In this document: piece by piece, positions 1 through 6,987 of the stretch | Position numbering within the stretch: position 1 is the stretch's first letter | Layout: every line of letters begins with the position of its first letter | NCBI GenBank assembly: GCA_027619145.1 | Contig: JAQCGA010000074.1 | Coordinates: 1 to 11,061 of the forward strand | Direction of reading: 5' to 3' | DNA length: 11,061 nucleotides | From: a bacterium | GTDB taxonomy: Bacteria; Latescibacterota; UBA2968; GCA-2709665 | Notes under the pieces: generated by a model | What the model saw: only the letters and a program-made list of their open reading frames with translations | Database searches by the model: none | Told to the model about the DNA's origin: nothing | Made by a program: the position numbers and the translations under genes

Positions 1-13
1 GGGTGAGGGTTCC

Positions 14-38
14 CAAGATACGATATAGATGTATCTTG
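14..38. repeat. Perfect 8-bp dyad upstream of the lyase gene
   Basis: CAAGATAC (14-21) and GTATCTTG (31-38) are perfect reverse complements separated by 9 nt. Arm size and spacing suit a dimeric DNA-binding protein or a small RNA hairpin. No T-run follows directly, although a T-rich tract lies at 61-79. It is about 145 nt before the lyase start, so it could be an operator of that gene or the 3' hairpin of a gene outside the window. No convincing sigma-70 promoter was found between it and the lyase; TTGCTT (72-77) with TACTTT (93-98) has a poor 15-nt spacer. Confidence 0.4.
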
Positions 39-123
39 TGCAACGGATTGAAGGAGGGTGTTTTTTCCTTTTTGCTTTTAGAAAAGTGGCCGTACTTTGT
101 TCGTAGTTGTGAAGGTGGCGGGG

Positions 124-153
124 CTTTGCGATCTTTGCGCCTTTGCGTGAGAC
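124..153 (+). repeat. CTTTGCG-unit repeat, left copy flanking the lyase
   Basis: Three consecutive CTTTGCG units (starting at 124, 133 and 141) are followed by TGAGAC. An inverted copy lies just after the lyase gene at 3255-3283. In the same orientation the two copies match at 27 of 29 positions, with one single-base gap. The repeat ends about 15 nt before the lyase ribosome-binding site, so it lies in the probable 5' leader. From memory, similar CTTTGCG-type intergenic repeats occur dispersed in several bacterial phyla. Whether this one is mobile or structural cannot be told from one window. Confidence 0.7.
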
Positions 154-182
154 ATGCTTTTTTAAAAAGAAAGGTATAGGAA

Positions 183-3100
183 ATGAAAACAGGACGGACG
201 TTGCGTACAGGTGAAGAGATCACGCGGATGAAGGAGCAGGTGGAGCAGTTTCCAACGGCAAAGAAGATTGCGGAGGGGATTGTAGAACGGGCAGAGGTAT
301 GGGCGGCGTTGGAAGATCAGTTTTTGCACGAGTTGCCGCCGCCAGCCGATATTCACCGGGGATTTCAGACGTCGTTCGATGGATGTCCGATACACGGAGA
401 GGCGGTGTTCCGCAGTCCGGGGGGGCCGTGGAAGGTGAATGTGCTCAAGCGACCGTGGAAGATTCAATGTTCGGTGGGAGGGGAAGAGTATCCGTCAAAT
501 GATTTTATGGAGTATTATCGGACGAAGGACCGGTCGGTGTTGACGGGGGAGTTTGCGGATGATGGGACGGGGTGGGATCCGGGCGATGGTCGGGCGAAGT
601 CCTGGTTTGTGGCACACTATTGTTTTCGATTGTGGCATGAAATTCTGCCGGCACTGAAGGATCTGAGTCGGGCGTATTTGATTACGGGGGAGGCGCGGTT
701 TGGGCGGAAGGGGGCGATTTTGATGGATCGGCTGGCGGAGCTGTTTCCAACAATGGATTATGCGACGCAGTCGTGGTACGGATTGAATTATTTGAAGGGG
801 TATACGGGGCGGTTTCTGTACGCGGTTCAGGAGTCGTTTAATATTGGGATGTATGCGGAGGCGTACGACAATTTGTTCCCGGCATTGCAGGGGGATGCAG
901 AGGTGCACGCGTTTTTGGGGAAGGGGCCGGAGGAACTGGTACGGCATGTGGAGGAGAATCTGGTGCGGCAGTGTGTGCGGGATATCTGGGAGGGGAAGAT
1001 CCGGGGGAATTACGGGTTGCACCAGGCGTCTGCGGTGAATGCGCTGGTGGTGCTGGACGATCCAGAGTTTACGGCGTGGGCACTGGAAAAATTGAGTGGG
1101 TTTACGGGGGCGGGGCCTACGACGGCGGTGTGGGCGTATGGGGTGGAGGGGTGGGACCATGCGCTGGATAACTTTTTGTTTCGGGATGGGGTGTCGTTTG
1201 AGGTGGCGATTGGTTATTCGCTGGGGTGCTGGACAAAGTATATGCTGGATACGGATCTGGTGCTGGAGAAGCTGGGTGCACAGCGGTTGCCGGAGGAACA
1301 TGTGCGGGCGCTGGGAAACTGGCCCCGGCGGAGCTGGTCTCGGCGATTGGCGTGCTGGAATGGGAAGATGCCTGCGATTGCAGATACGGGGGCGAGTGTG
1401 ACGTATCCGTCGATGGATTTGTCTTCGATGCAACGGTTTTACAGAGGGTACAGGTGGCCAGAGTATGCGCGGGCACTGTTGGATGCGGATGTGGTTGGGG
1501 AGAAGCGGTTTGCAGATTTTGAGGATTTATTTCAGGAATCATTGACGCGAGAGGAGTTGGAGAAAGCTGCGGGAGGTTTGCCGTGTTGGCCGGAGGAGAG
1601 CGACCATTTGGGTGGGGTGGGGTTTGCGGTGTTGCGCAGCGGACGGGAGGAAGATCAGCTTGCAGTGGCGGTGCAGTATGGGCGGGCCAATTCGGGGCAT
1701 GCGCACCGGGACAGGTTGGGGCTGGAGGTGATTGCTGGAGGGAAGCCTGTGGTGCCAGATACGGGGTATCCGACGCATGCAGCAGAACACCCGGATCCGC
1801 CGGTCTGGGAGAAGAATACGGTGAGCCACGTGACCGTGGTGGTGAACGAGCGGCGGCAGGATACGAACGATGAAGGTCGGTTGGAGCGGTTTGCCGCATT
1901 GCCTCATGTGCAGCATCTTGAGGTATCTTCACCGAGGGCTTACCTGGATGTGGAGATGTACCGGCGGGCAGTGACTGTGGTGGAACTGGCGCCGGATCTT
2001 CAGGTTATGGTAGATCTGTTTCGCGTAAAGGGTGGGTGGGGGCATGATTATTCGTTTCACGGGTTCGATGGGGTATTTTCGACGGAGGGGGTGGCGTTTC
2101 AGGGGCAGAAGGGTACGCTGGCAGGGGTGGATGTGCCGTACGGGAAGTTGTACGATGATCCGGAGTTGGAGGAACACGCGAAGATGCCGGGGCCGCCGGG
2201 GACGAATGGGAAGCGGAGTTTTGGTTCGTACCGGGGGAGTGGATTTTCGTACCTGTACGATGTGGAGCGGGGCAGGCCGGAGGGGGGATTTCAGGCGGAG
2301 TGGAAGGACGAGGAGATGGGGCTGCGGATGATTGTGCCTGCCGAAGGGGCGCAGGAGGTGATTGCGGCGCATGGGAAGCCGCCAAATAAACCGGGGAATC
2401 CGGACCAGTTGAAGTACGTGTTGTTGCGGAACCGGGGAGATCGGGACCGGAAGGATCTGGAGAGTTTGTTTGCGGTGGTGTGCGAAGCATATCGAGACAC
2501 GCCGAAGGTGACGGGGGTAGAGCGAATGGATTCGGTGGAGGGGAAGGGGGTTGCGTTGAAGATTTCCTGGGTCGGTGGGACGTGCTGGTTGGCGAGTGCA
2601 GAGGAAGATGGTGGACGCTGTACATTTGATGGTGGGTTGGTGCTGGAAGGTGGGTTCGGGGTAGTGAATCTGGACGCTGGCGGGAAGCCGCTGTGGGCAT
2701 GTGTGTCGGGACGGCGATTGCAGTTTGGGGAAGTGGATGTAGCAGGCGCAGGAACGTGGACTGGACAGATTTCAGCGGTGGATTACGAGGGTTGTCGGGT
2801 GACGGTGCGTTCGGAAGGTGGCGAAGCGCCGACGGTGGGGGAGACGCTGATGGTGAACAACGGTTCGCACGTGTGCAATTTCCCGATTGCTTCTGTGGAA
2901 AAACAAGATGGTGAGTACGTGTTGCAACTGGATGCGGAACGATTACGGATTGGGCGGTTCGTGGTGGAAGAAGAGGTGGAGGATGGGTTGTTGACGAAGA
3001 CGTGGGTGCACAGAGAGTGGGAAGATACCGAGGATCGCGGGTGCCATTATTTGAAGGGCGCACGATTGGCTTACAAGGGTAAGTTGTGGGAGATTGAGAA

Positions 3101-3251
3101 GGTGATGCCCCGGCCGGATGTGGGTGGTCACCGGTTTGTGCTGGGCGATGCAATTGACTGGCCGGATGCGCCGGAGGACAGGCCGGTGATTTATGATCTG
3201 GGTCCCGGAGATCAATGTGTGATGCGGCCGACAGTTTTTCGGACGTTTTAA
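183..3251 (+). CDS. Heparinase II/III-like polysaccharide lyase
   Basis: Probable lyase that cleaves uronic-acid-containing polysaccharide by beta-elimination. The 1022-residue product has the family layout: an alpha-helical toroid (about 140-450), then a beta-sandwich heparinase II/III domain (about 475-700) and a long beta-rich C-terminal part. Candidate catalytic residues sit in the expected places: Asn276 and His280 in NYGLHQ, Tyr345 in DGVSFEVAIGYS, and His506/His508 in SGHAHRDRL. DTGYP (526-530), the KNTVSH block (544-549) and HDYSFHG (621-627) are also family-like. No signal peptide is visible, which is unusual because many homologues are exported. The ATG is preceded by GAAAGG (169-174) with 8-nt spacing. 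Codons are strongly G-ending. The gene is flanked by inverted copies of one repeat. The substrate (heparin-like, alginate, ulvan-like or fucoidan-like) cannot be assigned. The family is fairly certain; that it is an active lyase is inferred. Confidence 0.85.
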   Translation: MKTGRTLRTGEEITRMKEQVEQFPTAKKIAEGIVERAEVWAALEDQFLHELPPPADIHRGFQTSFDGCPIHGEAVFRSPGGPWKVNVLKRPWKIQCSVGGEEYPSNDFMEYYRTKDRSVLTGEFADDGTGWDPGDGRAKSWFVAHYCFRLWHEILPALKDLSRAYLITGEARFGRKGAILMDRLAELFPTMDYATQSWYGLNYLKGYTGRFLYAVQESFNIGMYAEAYDNLFPALQGDAEVHAFLGKGPEELVRHVEENLVRQCVRDIWEGKIRGNYGLHQASAVNALVVLDDPEFTAWALEKLSGFTGAGPTTAVWAYGVEGWDHALDNFLFRDGVSFEVAIGYSLGCWTKYMLDTDLVLEKLGAQRLPEEHVRALGNWPRRSWSRRLACWNGKMPAIADTGASVTYPSMDLSSMQRFYRGYRWPEYARALLDADVVGEKRFADFEDLFQESLTREELEKAAGGLPCWPEESDHLGGVGFAVLRSGREEDQLAVAVQYGRANSGHAHRDRLGLEVIAGGKPVVPDTGYPTHAAEHPDPPVWEKNTVSHVTVVVNERRQDTNDEGRLERFAALPHVQHLEVSSPRAYLDVEMYRRAVTVVELAPDLQVMVDLFRVKGGWGHDYSFHGFDGVFSTEGVAFQGQKGTLAGVDVPYGKLYDDPELEEHAKMPGPPGTNGKRSFGSYRGSGFSYLYDVERGRPEGGFQAEWKDEEMGLRMIVPAEGAQEVIAAHGKPPNKPGNPDQLKYVLLRNRGDRDRKDLESLFAVVCEAYRDTPKVTGVERMDSVEGKGVALKISWVGGTCWLASAEEDGGRCTFDGGLVLEGGFGVVNLDAGGKPLWACVSGRRLQFGEVDVAGAGTWTGQISAVDYEGCRVTVRSEGGEAPTVGETLMVNNGSHVCNFPIASVEKQDGEYVLQLDAERLRIGRFVVEEEVEDGLLTKTWVHREWEDTEDRGCHYLKGARLAYKGKLWEIEKVMPRPDVGGHRFVLGDAIDWPDAPEDRPVIYDLGPGDQCVMRPTVFRTF

Positions 3252-3254
3252 GGC

Positions 3255-3283
3255 GTCTCACGCAAAGTCGCGAAGTCGCAAAG
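3255..3283 (-). repeat. CTTTGCG-unit repeat, right (inverted) copy
   Basis: This begins 3 nt after the lyase stop codon. It is the inverted counterpart of 124-153, differing at two positions plus one single-base gap. The units read CGCAAAG, CGCGAAG, CGCAAAG on the + strand. The pair brackets the whole lyase gene with about 3.1 kb between copies. It could act as a transcript-level stem between leader and trailer, or simply be two independent insertions of one dispersed repeat. Confidence 0.7.
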
Positions 3284-3318
3284 GGAAAGTCGGGAGGATG
3301 TGTGGGGTTGTGATGTCG

Positions 3319-3340
3319 GGGCGGACCCCTGTGTCCGCCC
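3319..3340 (+). repeat. GC-rich hairpin between lyase and acetyltransferase
   Basis: GGGCGGAC (3319-3326) pairs perfectly with GTCCGCCC (3333-3340) around a 6-nt loop. It lies about 70 nt after the lyase stop codon, so it could form the 3' end of that transcript. No T-run follows, so it is not a canonical intrinsic terminator. A partial second copy of the left arm, GGGGCGGA, occurs at 3351-3358. This suggests a dispersed palindromic element rather than a gene-specific terminator. Confidence 0.55.
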
Positions 3341-3391
3341 GGTTATTGTTGGGGCGGATCATCATTCGTCTCGTTTTTTGGGGATTTTGTA

Positions 3392-4522
3392 ATGAAATCG
3401 GATATTACATGCACGATGGAGAACAACGTTGTTCATGCCAGCATGAATGGCGAATGTGTGGGTCGAATTTCTGTGCCGGATCTTGACTTCCACTGGGCAG
3501 ATGGGGTGTATGTGAGGATGGTGGGGATTGCGGGTGTGGGTACGGATGAACGGTTTCGGCAGATGGGAATTGCCGGGCAGATGATGGAAGCGGCAAAGAC
3601 GTTCGCCCGAGAAAAAGGATATACCTGTTCGGGGATTACGACGAATCTGGGGAACAATGCGCGGCGGCTGTACGCTCGGGCGGGATATACGACGGTGTTT
3701 CGGCCGGGTGGAGCGACCCGGACGCTGGGGCCTGTTGATGCGCCGGATGCGGAGGGGTTTTCGATTCGGCGGTACCGGGATGGAGATGAGGTGGAGTTGA
3801 TGCGGCTATTTGGAGAAATCTATCGGCCGTTTTTCGGATGGCGAAGGAAGACGGCGGAGCGCTGGCATGCATTGCGTAAGGCGGTGCGAGAAGAAGATCC
3901 GGATTTTTTGATGGTGGCGGAGAGGGACGGTGAGGTGTTGGGGTGGGCCGGGTGTTTCAATCAGTGGGTGGGTCTGGTTTCCGAGGTGTATGTGAAGGCG
4001 TGTGAAGATCGGGAGCGGATTGCGCAGACGTTGCTGTTGCAGATGGAGGCACATCTGGTTTCGCGGGGGATCGAGAAGGCGCAGTTCAGGATTTCGGATG
4101 CAGATGTATTTTCGGCGAATCTGCTGGCGCGGAATGGGTACGCGTATTCGGAGATGCGGGTGTTTATGCTGGCGGTGCTGGATCTATCGGGGTTGCTGAA
4201 TGAGTTGCTTCCTCTGTTTAAGAAACGGTTGGGGGAAGGTGCGCCGTGGACCGGGATGTTGAAGTTGTCCGCACCGGGCCATGAGGGGTTGCTGTGCGTG
4301 GAGGACAAGATTGTTGTTGGCGGCGGGAGCGCGTGTGATGCAGAGGTGATTTTTGAGAAAGGTGTACTGGAGAAGGTACTGTCCGGCGTGCTGGAGCCGT
4401 GGGATGCGTATCTGGAGAATGTGTTGACGGTGAAGCCGGGGATGTCGTCGGAGATACGAAGGTTGCTGGAGATGCTGTTTCCGCGCGTGCCTGTGGTTCA
4501 CCCGGCGGATGATATGTGGTAG
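3392..4522 (+). CDS. Eis-like acetyltransferase (GNAT-GNAT-SCP2)
   Basis: Predicted acetyl-CoA-dependent N-acetyltransferase of 376 residues with three parts. The first GNAT domain (about 1-105) carries an acetyl-CoA-binding loop, RQMGIA (56-61), then a helix and the NNARRLYARAGY block (88-99). A second, divergent GNAT-like domain (about 122-262) repeats the fold, with SANLLARNGY at 241-250. The C-terminal part (about 265-376) resembles the SCP2-like domain of Eis-type enzymes and ends in HPADDMW. In Eis the terminal carboxylate takes part in catalysis, and the full-length C terminus here allows the same. The substrate is unknown; amines of sugars, peptides or antibiotics are all possible. 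The ribosome-binding site is weak (GGGGATTTTGTA before the ATG), so a start at 3416 is possible. The gene stands alone between the lyase and a convergent operon. Confidence 0.8.
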   Translation: MKSDITCTMENNVVHASMNGECVGRISVPDLDFHWADGVYVRMVGIAGVGTDERFRQMGIAGQMMEAAKTFAREKGYTCSGITTNLGNNARRLYARAGYTTVFRPGGATRTLGPVDAPDAEGFSIRRYRDGDEVELMRLFGEIYRPFFGWRRKTAERWHALRKAVREEDPDFLMVAERDGEVLGWAGCFNQWVGLVSEVYVKACEDRERIAQTLLLQMEAHLVSRGIEKAQFRISDADVFSANLLARNGYAYSEMRVFMLAVLDLSGLLNELLPLFKKRLGEGAPWTGMLKLSAPGHEGLLCVEDKIVVGGGSACDAEVIFEKGVLEKVLSGVLEPWDAYLENVLTVKPGMSSEIRRLLEMLFPRVPVVHPADDMW

Positions 4523-4535
4523 GCGTTTTGATTGG

Positions 4536-4623
4536 AACCACAGATAAACACGGATAAACACAGATGGTCAGTTGTGTGCTTCAAAGACTTTTGATCCGTG
4601 TTTATCTGTGTCTATCTGTGGTT
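4536..4623. terminator. Long inverted repeat between convergent genes
   Basis: Left arm 4536-4565 and right arm 4594-4623 are reverse complements at 27 of 30 positions, around a roughly 28-nt loop. Each arm is three near-identical 10-bp units of the type CACAGATAAA / CACGGATAAA. It fills the spacer between the acetyltransferase stop (4522) and the oxidoreductase stop (4639, minus strand). It could therefore end both transcripts or protect their 3' ends. Six T residues (4633-4638) follow on the + strand, about 10 nt past the stem, which fits rightward termination better than leftward. The tandem units also fit a dispersed intergenic repeat. Confidence 0.6.
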
Positions 4624-4636
4624 GCGTACGTGTTTT

Positions 4637-5674
4637 TTAAGTTAACGGCAGCGCTACGGGCTGATGTTCTTCCGCTGAGCGGGTCCAGGCCAGGCAGAGT
4701 TCAAGGACGTTGCGGGCGTGTTCGGGGGTAACGTCCAGAGGGTCTCCATTTTGGATGGAACGGACGAAGCGACCCACGGCTTCTGCAATGGTGTCGTTCT
4801 GTTGGCGGTAAAAGACGCGGGGAGCTCCGGCGTCTTCTTTGTTCCAGATGATGCCTTCCATCACGTCCAGGTGGGCACGGGCGATGCCTTCTGTGCCTAC
4901 AACTTCCATTTCCCAGGAAGGAGCACCGCAACTGACGTTGAAGATGATGTCCATGGATCCCATGCGGCCGTCTTGAAAGCGGACGGTGCCTTTTCCGGTG
5001 TCCATCCAGATGCTGTGCGGGGTGGCCAGGTTGTCGTATTCGGCGTAGGCGCGGACGGCCAGGGAGTCGATGAGCCACAGGAGTAAGTCTGCGGAGTAGA
5101 AGCCGAGGGAGAGGGGGATGCCGCCCTGGTCCGGGCCGAATTCTCCACTGCCTTCAAAGACGGTTCCGGGACCGAAGCAGCCGTGTTGAATCCAGGCGCG
5201 GGAGGAGATGACTTTTCCAATGGCACCTTTTTGTACGCGGGTGGCCATAGCGCGGATGGCGCCGTCGTCTCGGGCGGGAAGCAGGGTGGAGAAGAGGACG
5301 TTGTTTTTTTGGGAGGCGGCGATCATGGCGTCTGCGCCTTCCAGGGTCATGCACATGGGTTTGCTGATGTAAACGTGGGCACCGGCATTCATGGCTTCTA
5401 CGGCCTGTTCTGCTTTGGCGTTGTCCGGGTTGGTGACCAGGACCAGGTCCAGAGATTCGGCTTTGACCATTTCTGCTACGCTGGTGTAGGCTTTGATATT
5501 GTACTGTTTGGCAAATTCTTCGCGGGGTTTCATGCGTAGTTTTTCGAGTTCGTCATTGCTCTGGTTCAAGTGTGCGTAGGCGACGAGTTCAACGTTGGGA
5601 TTTCCTGCGGCTGCGCGGGCAAAGGCGTGAGAATAAAAAGATCCAACGCCACAGATTCCTGCTTTGAGAGGCAT
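4637..5674 (-). CDS. Gfo/Idh/MocA-family oxidoreductase
   Basis: Predicted cytoplasmic NAD(P)-dependent oxidoreductase of a sugar or sugar acid, 345 residues, normal length for the family. The N-terminal Rossmann domain starts with GICGVGSFYSH (6-16) and reaches the ISKP motif (Lys105-Pro106), equivalent to the family EKP. The C-terminal alpha/beta domain follows (about 125-345). At the active-site motif usually written GxHxxD the sequence reads GFYSAD (191-196), so the usual His is Tyr193 while Asp196 is kept. The chosen start has GGAG 7 nt upstream (5682-5685). An upstream in-frame ATG at 5740 would add 22 unconserved residues and overlap a dyad. The gene lies 78 nt downstream of the URO-D-like gene on the same strand, so the two are probably cotranscribed. 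The substrate cannot be named; aldose, inositol or glucoside 3-dehydrogenation are all known in the family. Confidence 0.88.
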   Translation of the reverse strand: MPLKAGICGVGSFYSHAFARAAAGNPNVELVAYAHLNQSNDELEKLRMKPREEFAKQYNIKAYTSVAEMVKAESLDLVLVTNPDNAKAEQAVEAMNAGAHVYISKPMCMTLEGADAMIAASQKNNVLFSTLLPARDDGAIRAMATRVQKGAIGKVISSRAWIQHGCFGPGTVFEGSGEFGPDQGGIPLSLGFYSADLLLWLIDSLAVRAYAEYDNLATPHSIWMDTGKGTVRFQDGRMGSMDIIFNVSCGAPSWEMEVVGTEGIARAHLDVMEGIIWNKEDAGAPRVFYRQQNDTIAEAVGRFVRSIQNGDPLDVTPEHARNVLELCLAWTRSAEEHQPVALPLT

Positions 5675-5737
5675 GGGTTTTCTCCGTAGATTGTTGGGTG
5701 GTCCTGATGCCTGGAATAGATAACGATAATCACGATG

Positions 5738-5752
5738 CAATGCGCCGCATTG
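5738..5752. repeat. 15-bp dyad in the minus-strand intercistronic gap
   Basis: CAATGCG (5738-5744) and CGCATTG (5746-5752) are perfect inverted repeats around a single base. The dyad abuts the stop codon of the URO-D-like gene. As RNA it would fold to a 6-bp stem with a 3-nt loop. It may be an mRNA stability or processing hairpin between the two cistrons, or a protein-binding dyad. There is no T-run, so it should not end transcription. Confidence 0.4.
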
Positions 5753-6802
5753 TCAAGTCTTTTCCCGGTTCCAGTGTTTGTGGAGGTGATCGAAATAATA
5801 CAGGGCGTTGTCCACGGGGACGTTGCTGGGGATATGGTTGCCCACGGCGAAGAGGAAGCCGGGGCATTTTTTTGCAATGGCCAGAGTGGCGTCGATTTCA
5901 GCGCGGATGGCTTCGGGTGTGCTGAAGGTGAGGGTGCGGCAGTCCACTTTGCTGCCGACAATGACGTGGGTTTTCCCGTAGTGTTCGACGATGTAGTCCA
6001 GCGAGGTGGTGGGTTCAAAAATGAAGCCGTGTGCACCTGCGGCGGCGATGTCGTCCACGAATTCGGTCCAGGTTCCGTCTGAGCAGTAGAGAACGATTTT
6101 GCCGGCGTCGCGGAGTGGCTGCCAGAGTTTCTGGTAGCGGGGGAAGATGGCACTGCGGTAGAAGTCCGGGTGCATGAAGGGGCCAGCGGACCAGACCATG
6201 TCGTCGTGGGAAATGAAGACTTCGAAGGAGGTTTCCGCCCAGGCTTCGTAGTGGTGGAGGGAGAGGCGGAAGAAGCTGTCCAGGACGCGTTCAAAGCGGG
6301 GGCGGTCTGCGGCGGCTTCCAGGAGGAGATCCCAGCCGAAGGTCTGGATGAGGCCGGAGACGATGGTTTTGTAATAGCCGCCGGGATAGACGAGTTCCGG
6401 GTGGTTTTTCTGGCTGTTCCGGTAGTGTTGCTCGTAGTAGGCGATGAGTTCTTTTTTGTCGGGCAGACCGTATTCTTCCACAGCGTCGCAGGAGAGAACG
6501 TCTTCTACATTTCCGAAGGGGCAGAAGATACGATCGCGTCGGTCTGCGCCGTGTTCGAGAAATTCGGCGTGACCCATGTCGGTTACGCGGCCCCGTTTTT
6601 CCCAGGGGACGGGACCGTCGTTCGTGGTCCAGAGGAGGTCGATGTCCCAGGCGTTGTGGAAGGCGTGCCATGCGCCAGGGTCGGTTGCAGGGTCCCGGCC
6701 GGTAACGGCGCGGACGAGGGCGTAGTTGCTACAGTATTCGGTGTGTCCCAGGCGGGATGGGGTTTGGCGGTTGAGGGCCTGGATGCCGGTTTCGTAGCTC
6801 AT
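5753..6802 (-). CDS. URO-D-superfamily protein (minus-strand paralog)
   Basis: A 349-residue soluble protein with the TIM-barrel pattern of the uroporphyrinogen decarboxylase/cobalamin-independent-methyltransferase superfamily. Recognisable blocks are ISHDDMVWSAGPFMHP (197-212), VLYCSDGTW (237-245), FEPTTSLDY (262-270), IVGSKVDCRTL (281-291) and VGNHIPSNVPVDN (320-332). The PxWxMRQAGR-type N terminus of true haem-pathway HemE is absent. Cys240, Asp242 and His323 align with the region of metal ligands in MtaA-type methyltransferases, so a metal site is possible but inferred. The Shine-Dalgarno is weak: only AGG about 8 nt before the ATG. It is the first gene of a two-gene operon with the oxidoreductase and diverges from the second URO-D-like gene. 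The reaction is unknown; methyl transfer or sugar-acid chemistry are the open options. Confidence 0.82.
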   Translation of the reverse strand: MSYETGIQALNRQTPSRLGHTEYCSNYALVRAVTGRDPATDPGAWHAFHNAWDIDLLWTTNDGPVPWEKRGRVTDMGHAEFLEHGADRRDRIFCPFGNVEDVLSCDAVEEYGLPDKKELIAYYEQHYRNSQKNHPELVYPGGYYKTIVSGLIQTFGWDLLLEAAADRPRFERVLDSFFRLSLHHYEAWAETSFEVFISHDDMVWSAGPFMHPDFYRSAIFPRYQKLWQPLRDAGKIVLYCSDGTWTEFVDDIAAAGAHGFIFEPTTSLDYIVEHYGKTHVIVGSKVDCRTLTFSTPEAIRAEIDATLAIAKKCPGFLFAVGNHIPSNVPVDNALYYFDHLHKHWNREKT

Positions 6803-6850
6803 GGAGAGGCCTGGGGCAAGGGGTTTTATGTGCCTGGCGGATATAATCTA

Positions 6851-6879
6851 AACATGCCGTGCGATTTGAAGAACGTCAA
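6851..6879 (-). promoter_or_regulatory. Candidate promoter for the minus-strand operon
   Basis: On the minus strand TTGACG (6879-6874) is followed, after 17 nt, by CATGTT (6856-6851), a weak -10 with 3 of 6 consensus bases. The start codon lies about 50 nt further on. The -35 box is inside the left arm of the 12-bp inverted repeat. The weak -10 suggests either low basal activity or need for an activator. TATAAT at 6842-6847 is on the opposite strand with no suitable -35. Confidence 0.4.
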
Positions 6880-6959
6880 GGTGGTGTGGTGTGCGGTGGC
6901 GGTTTTGTGGAAAGGGAGAGGGATACGAGCGTTTTTTCAGGGTCAGGCCACCTTGACGT
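6873..6959. promoter_or_regulatory. Inverted 12-bp operator-like pair between divergent operons
   Basis: ACGTCAAGGTGG (6873-6884) and CCACCTTGACGT (6948-6959) are exact reverse complements 63 nt apart. Each arm contains an outward-facing TTGACG hexamer that serves as the -35 box of one of the two divergent promoters. A regulator bound to both arms, or looped between them, could control both URO-D-like operons together. The interval between the arms is rich in GG runs (6880-6910). No regulator gene is present in the window. Confidence 0.55.
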
Positions 6960-6981
6960 GCTGTATGTCATAGGGTATTGT
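6953..6981 (+). promoter_or_regulatory. Candidate sigma-70 promoter for the rightward operon
   Basis: TTGACG (6953-6958) and TATTGT (6976-6981) are separated by 17 nt: five of six and four of six consensus bases with ideal spacing. Transcription would start near 6988, giving a leader of about 140 nt before the URO-D-like gene at 7130. The -35 lies within the right arm of the inverted repeat, a usual place for a repressor site. Confidence 0.55.
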
Positions 6982-6987
6982 TTCTTA

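Noticed and set aside
124..153. CRISPR-like repeat reading of the CTTTGCG and CACAGATAAA units
   Set aside because: Units are 7-10 bp with no unique spacers of constant length and no cas genes. They are simple intergenic repeat modules.
495..1433. Antisense 312-codon frame opposite the lyase
   Set aside because: Arg/Pro/His-rich shadow frame with no recognisable domain and no plausible ribosome-binding site.
2005..3261. Long antisense open frame (418 codons) opposite the lyase, and another at 1117-1932
   Set aside because: The translations are Pro/Ser/His-rich and low in complexity, as expected for the complement of a G-rich coding strand. The sense frame carries clear lyase motifs.
5675..5740. 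N-terminal extension of the oxidoreductase to an ATG at 5740
   Set aside because: The 22 extra residues precede the Rossmann start without family similarity and overlap the intercistronic dyad. The ATG at 5674 has GGAG at good spacing.
6880..6923. G-quadruplex-forming stretch of GG runs between the operator arms
   Set aside because: Only two-G runs with irregular spacing, and the whole + strand is G-rich, so it is not distinctive.
6170..6973. Plus-strand frame of 267 codons overlapping the URO-D gene and divergent spacer
   Set aside because: Val/Gly/Phe-rich shadow of the minus-strand URO-D frame, which has conserved motifs. It would also run through the promoter region.
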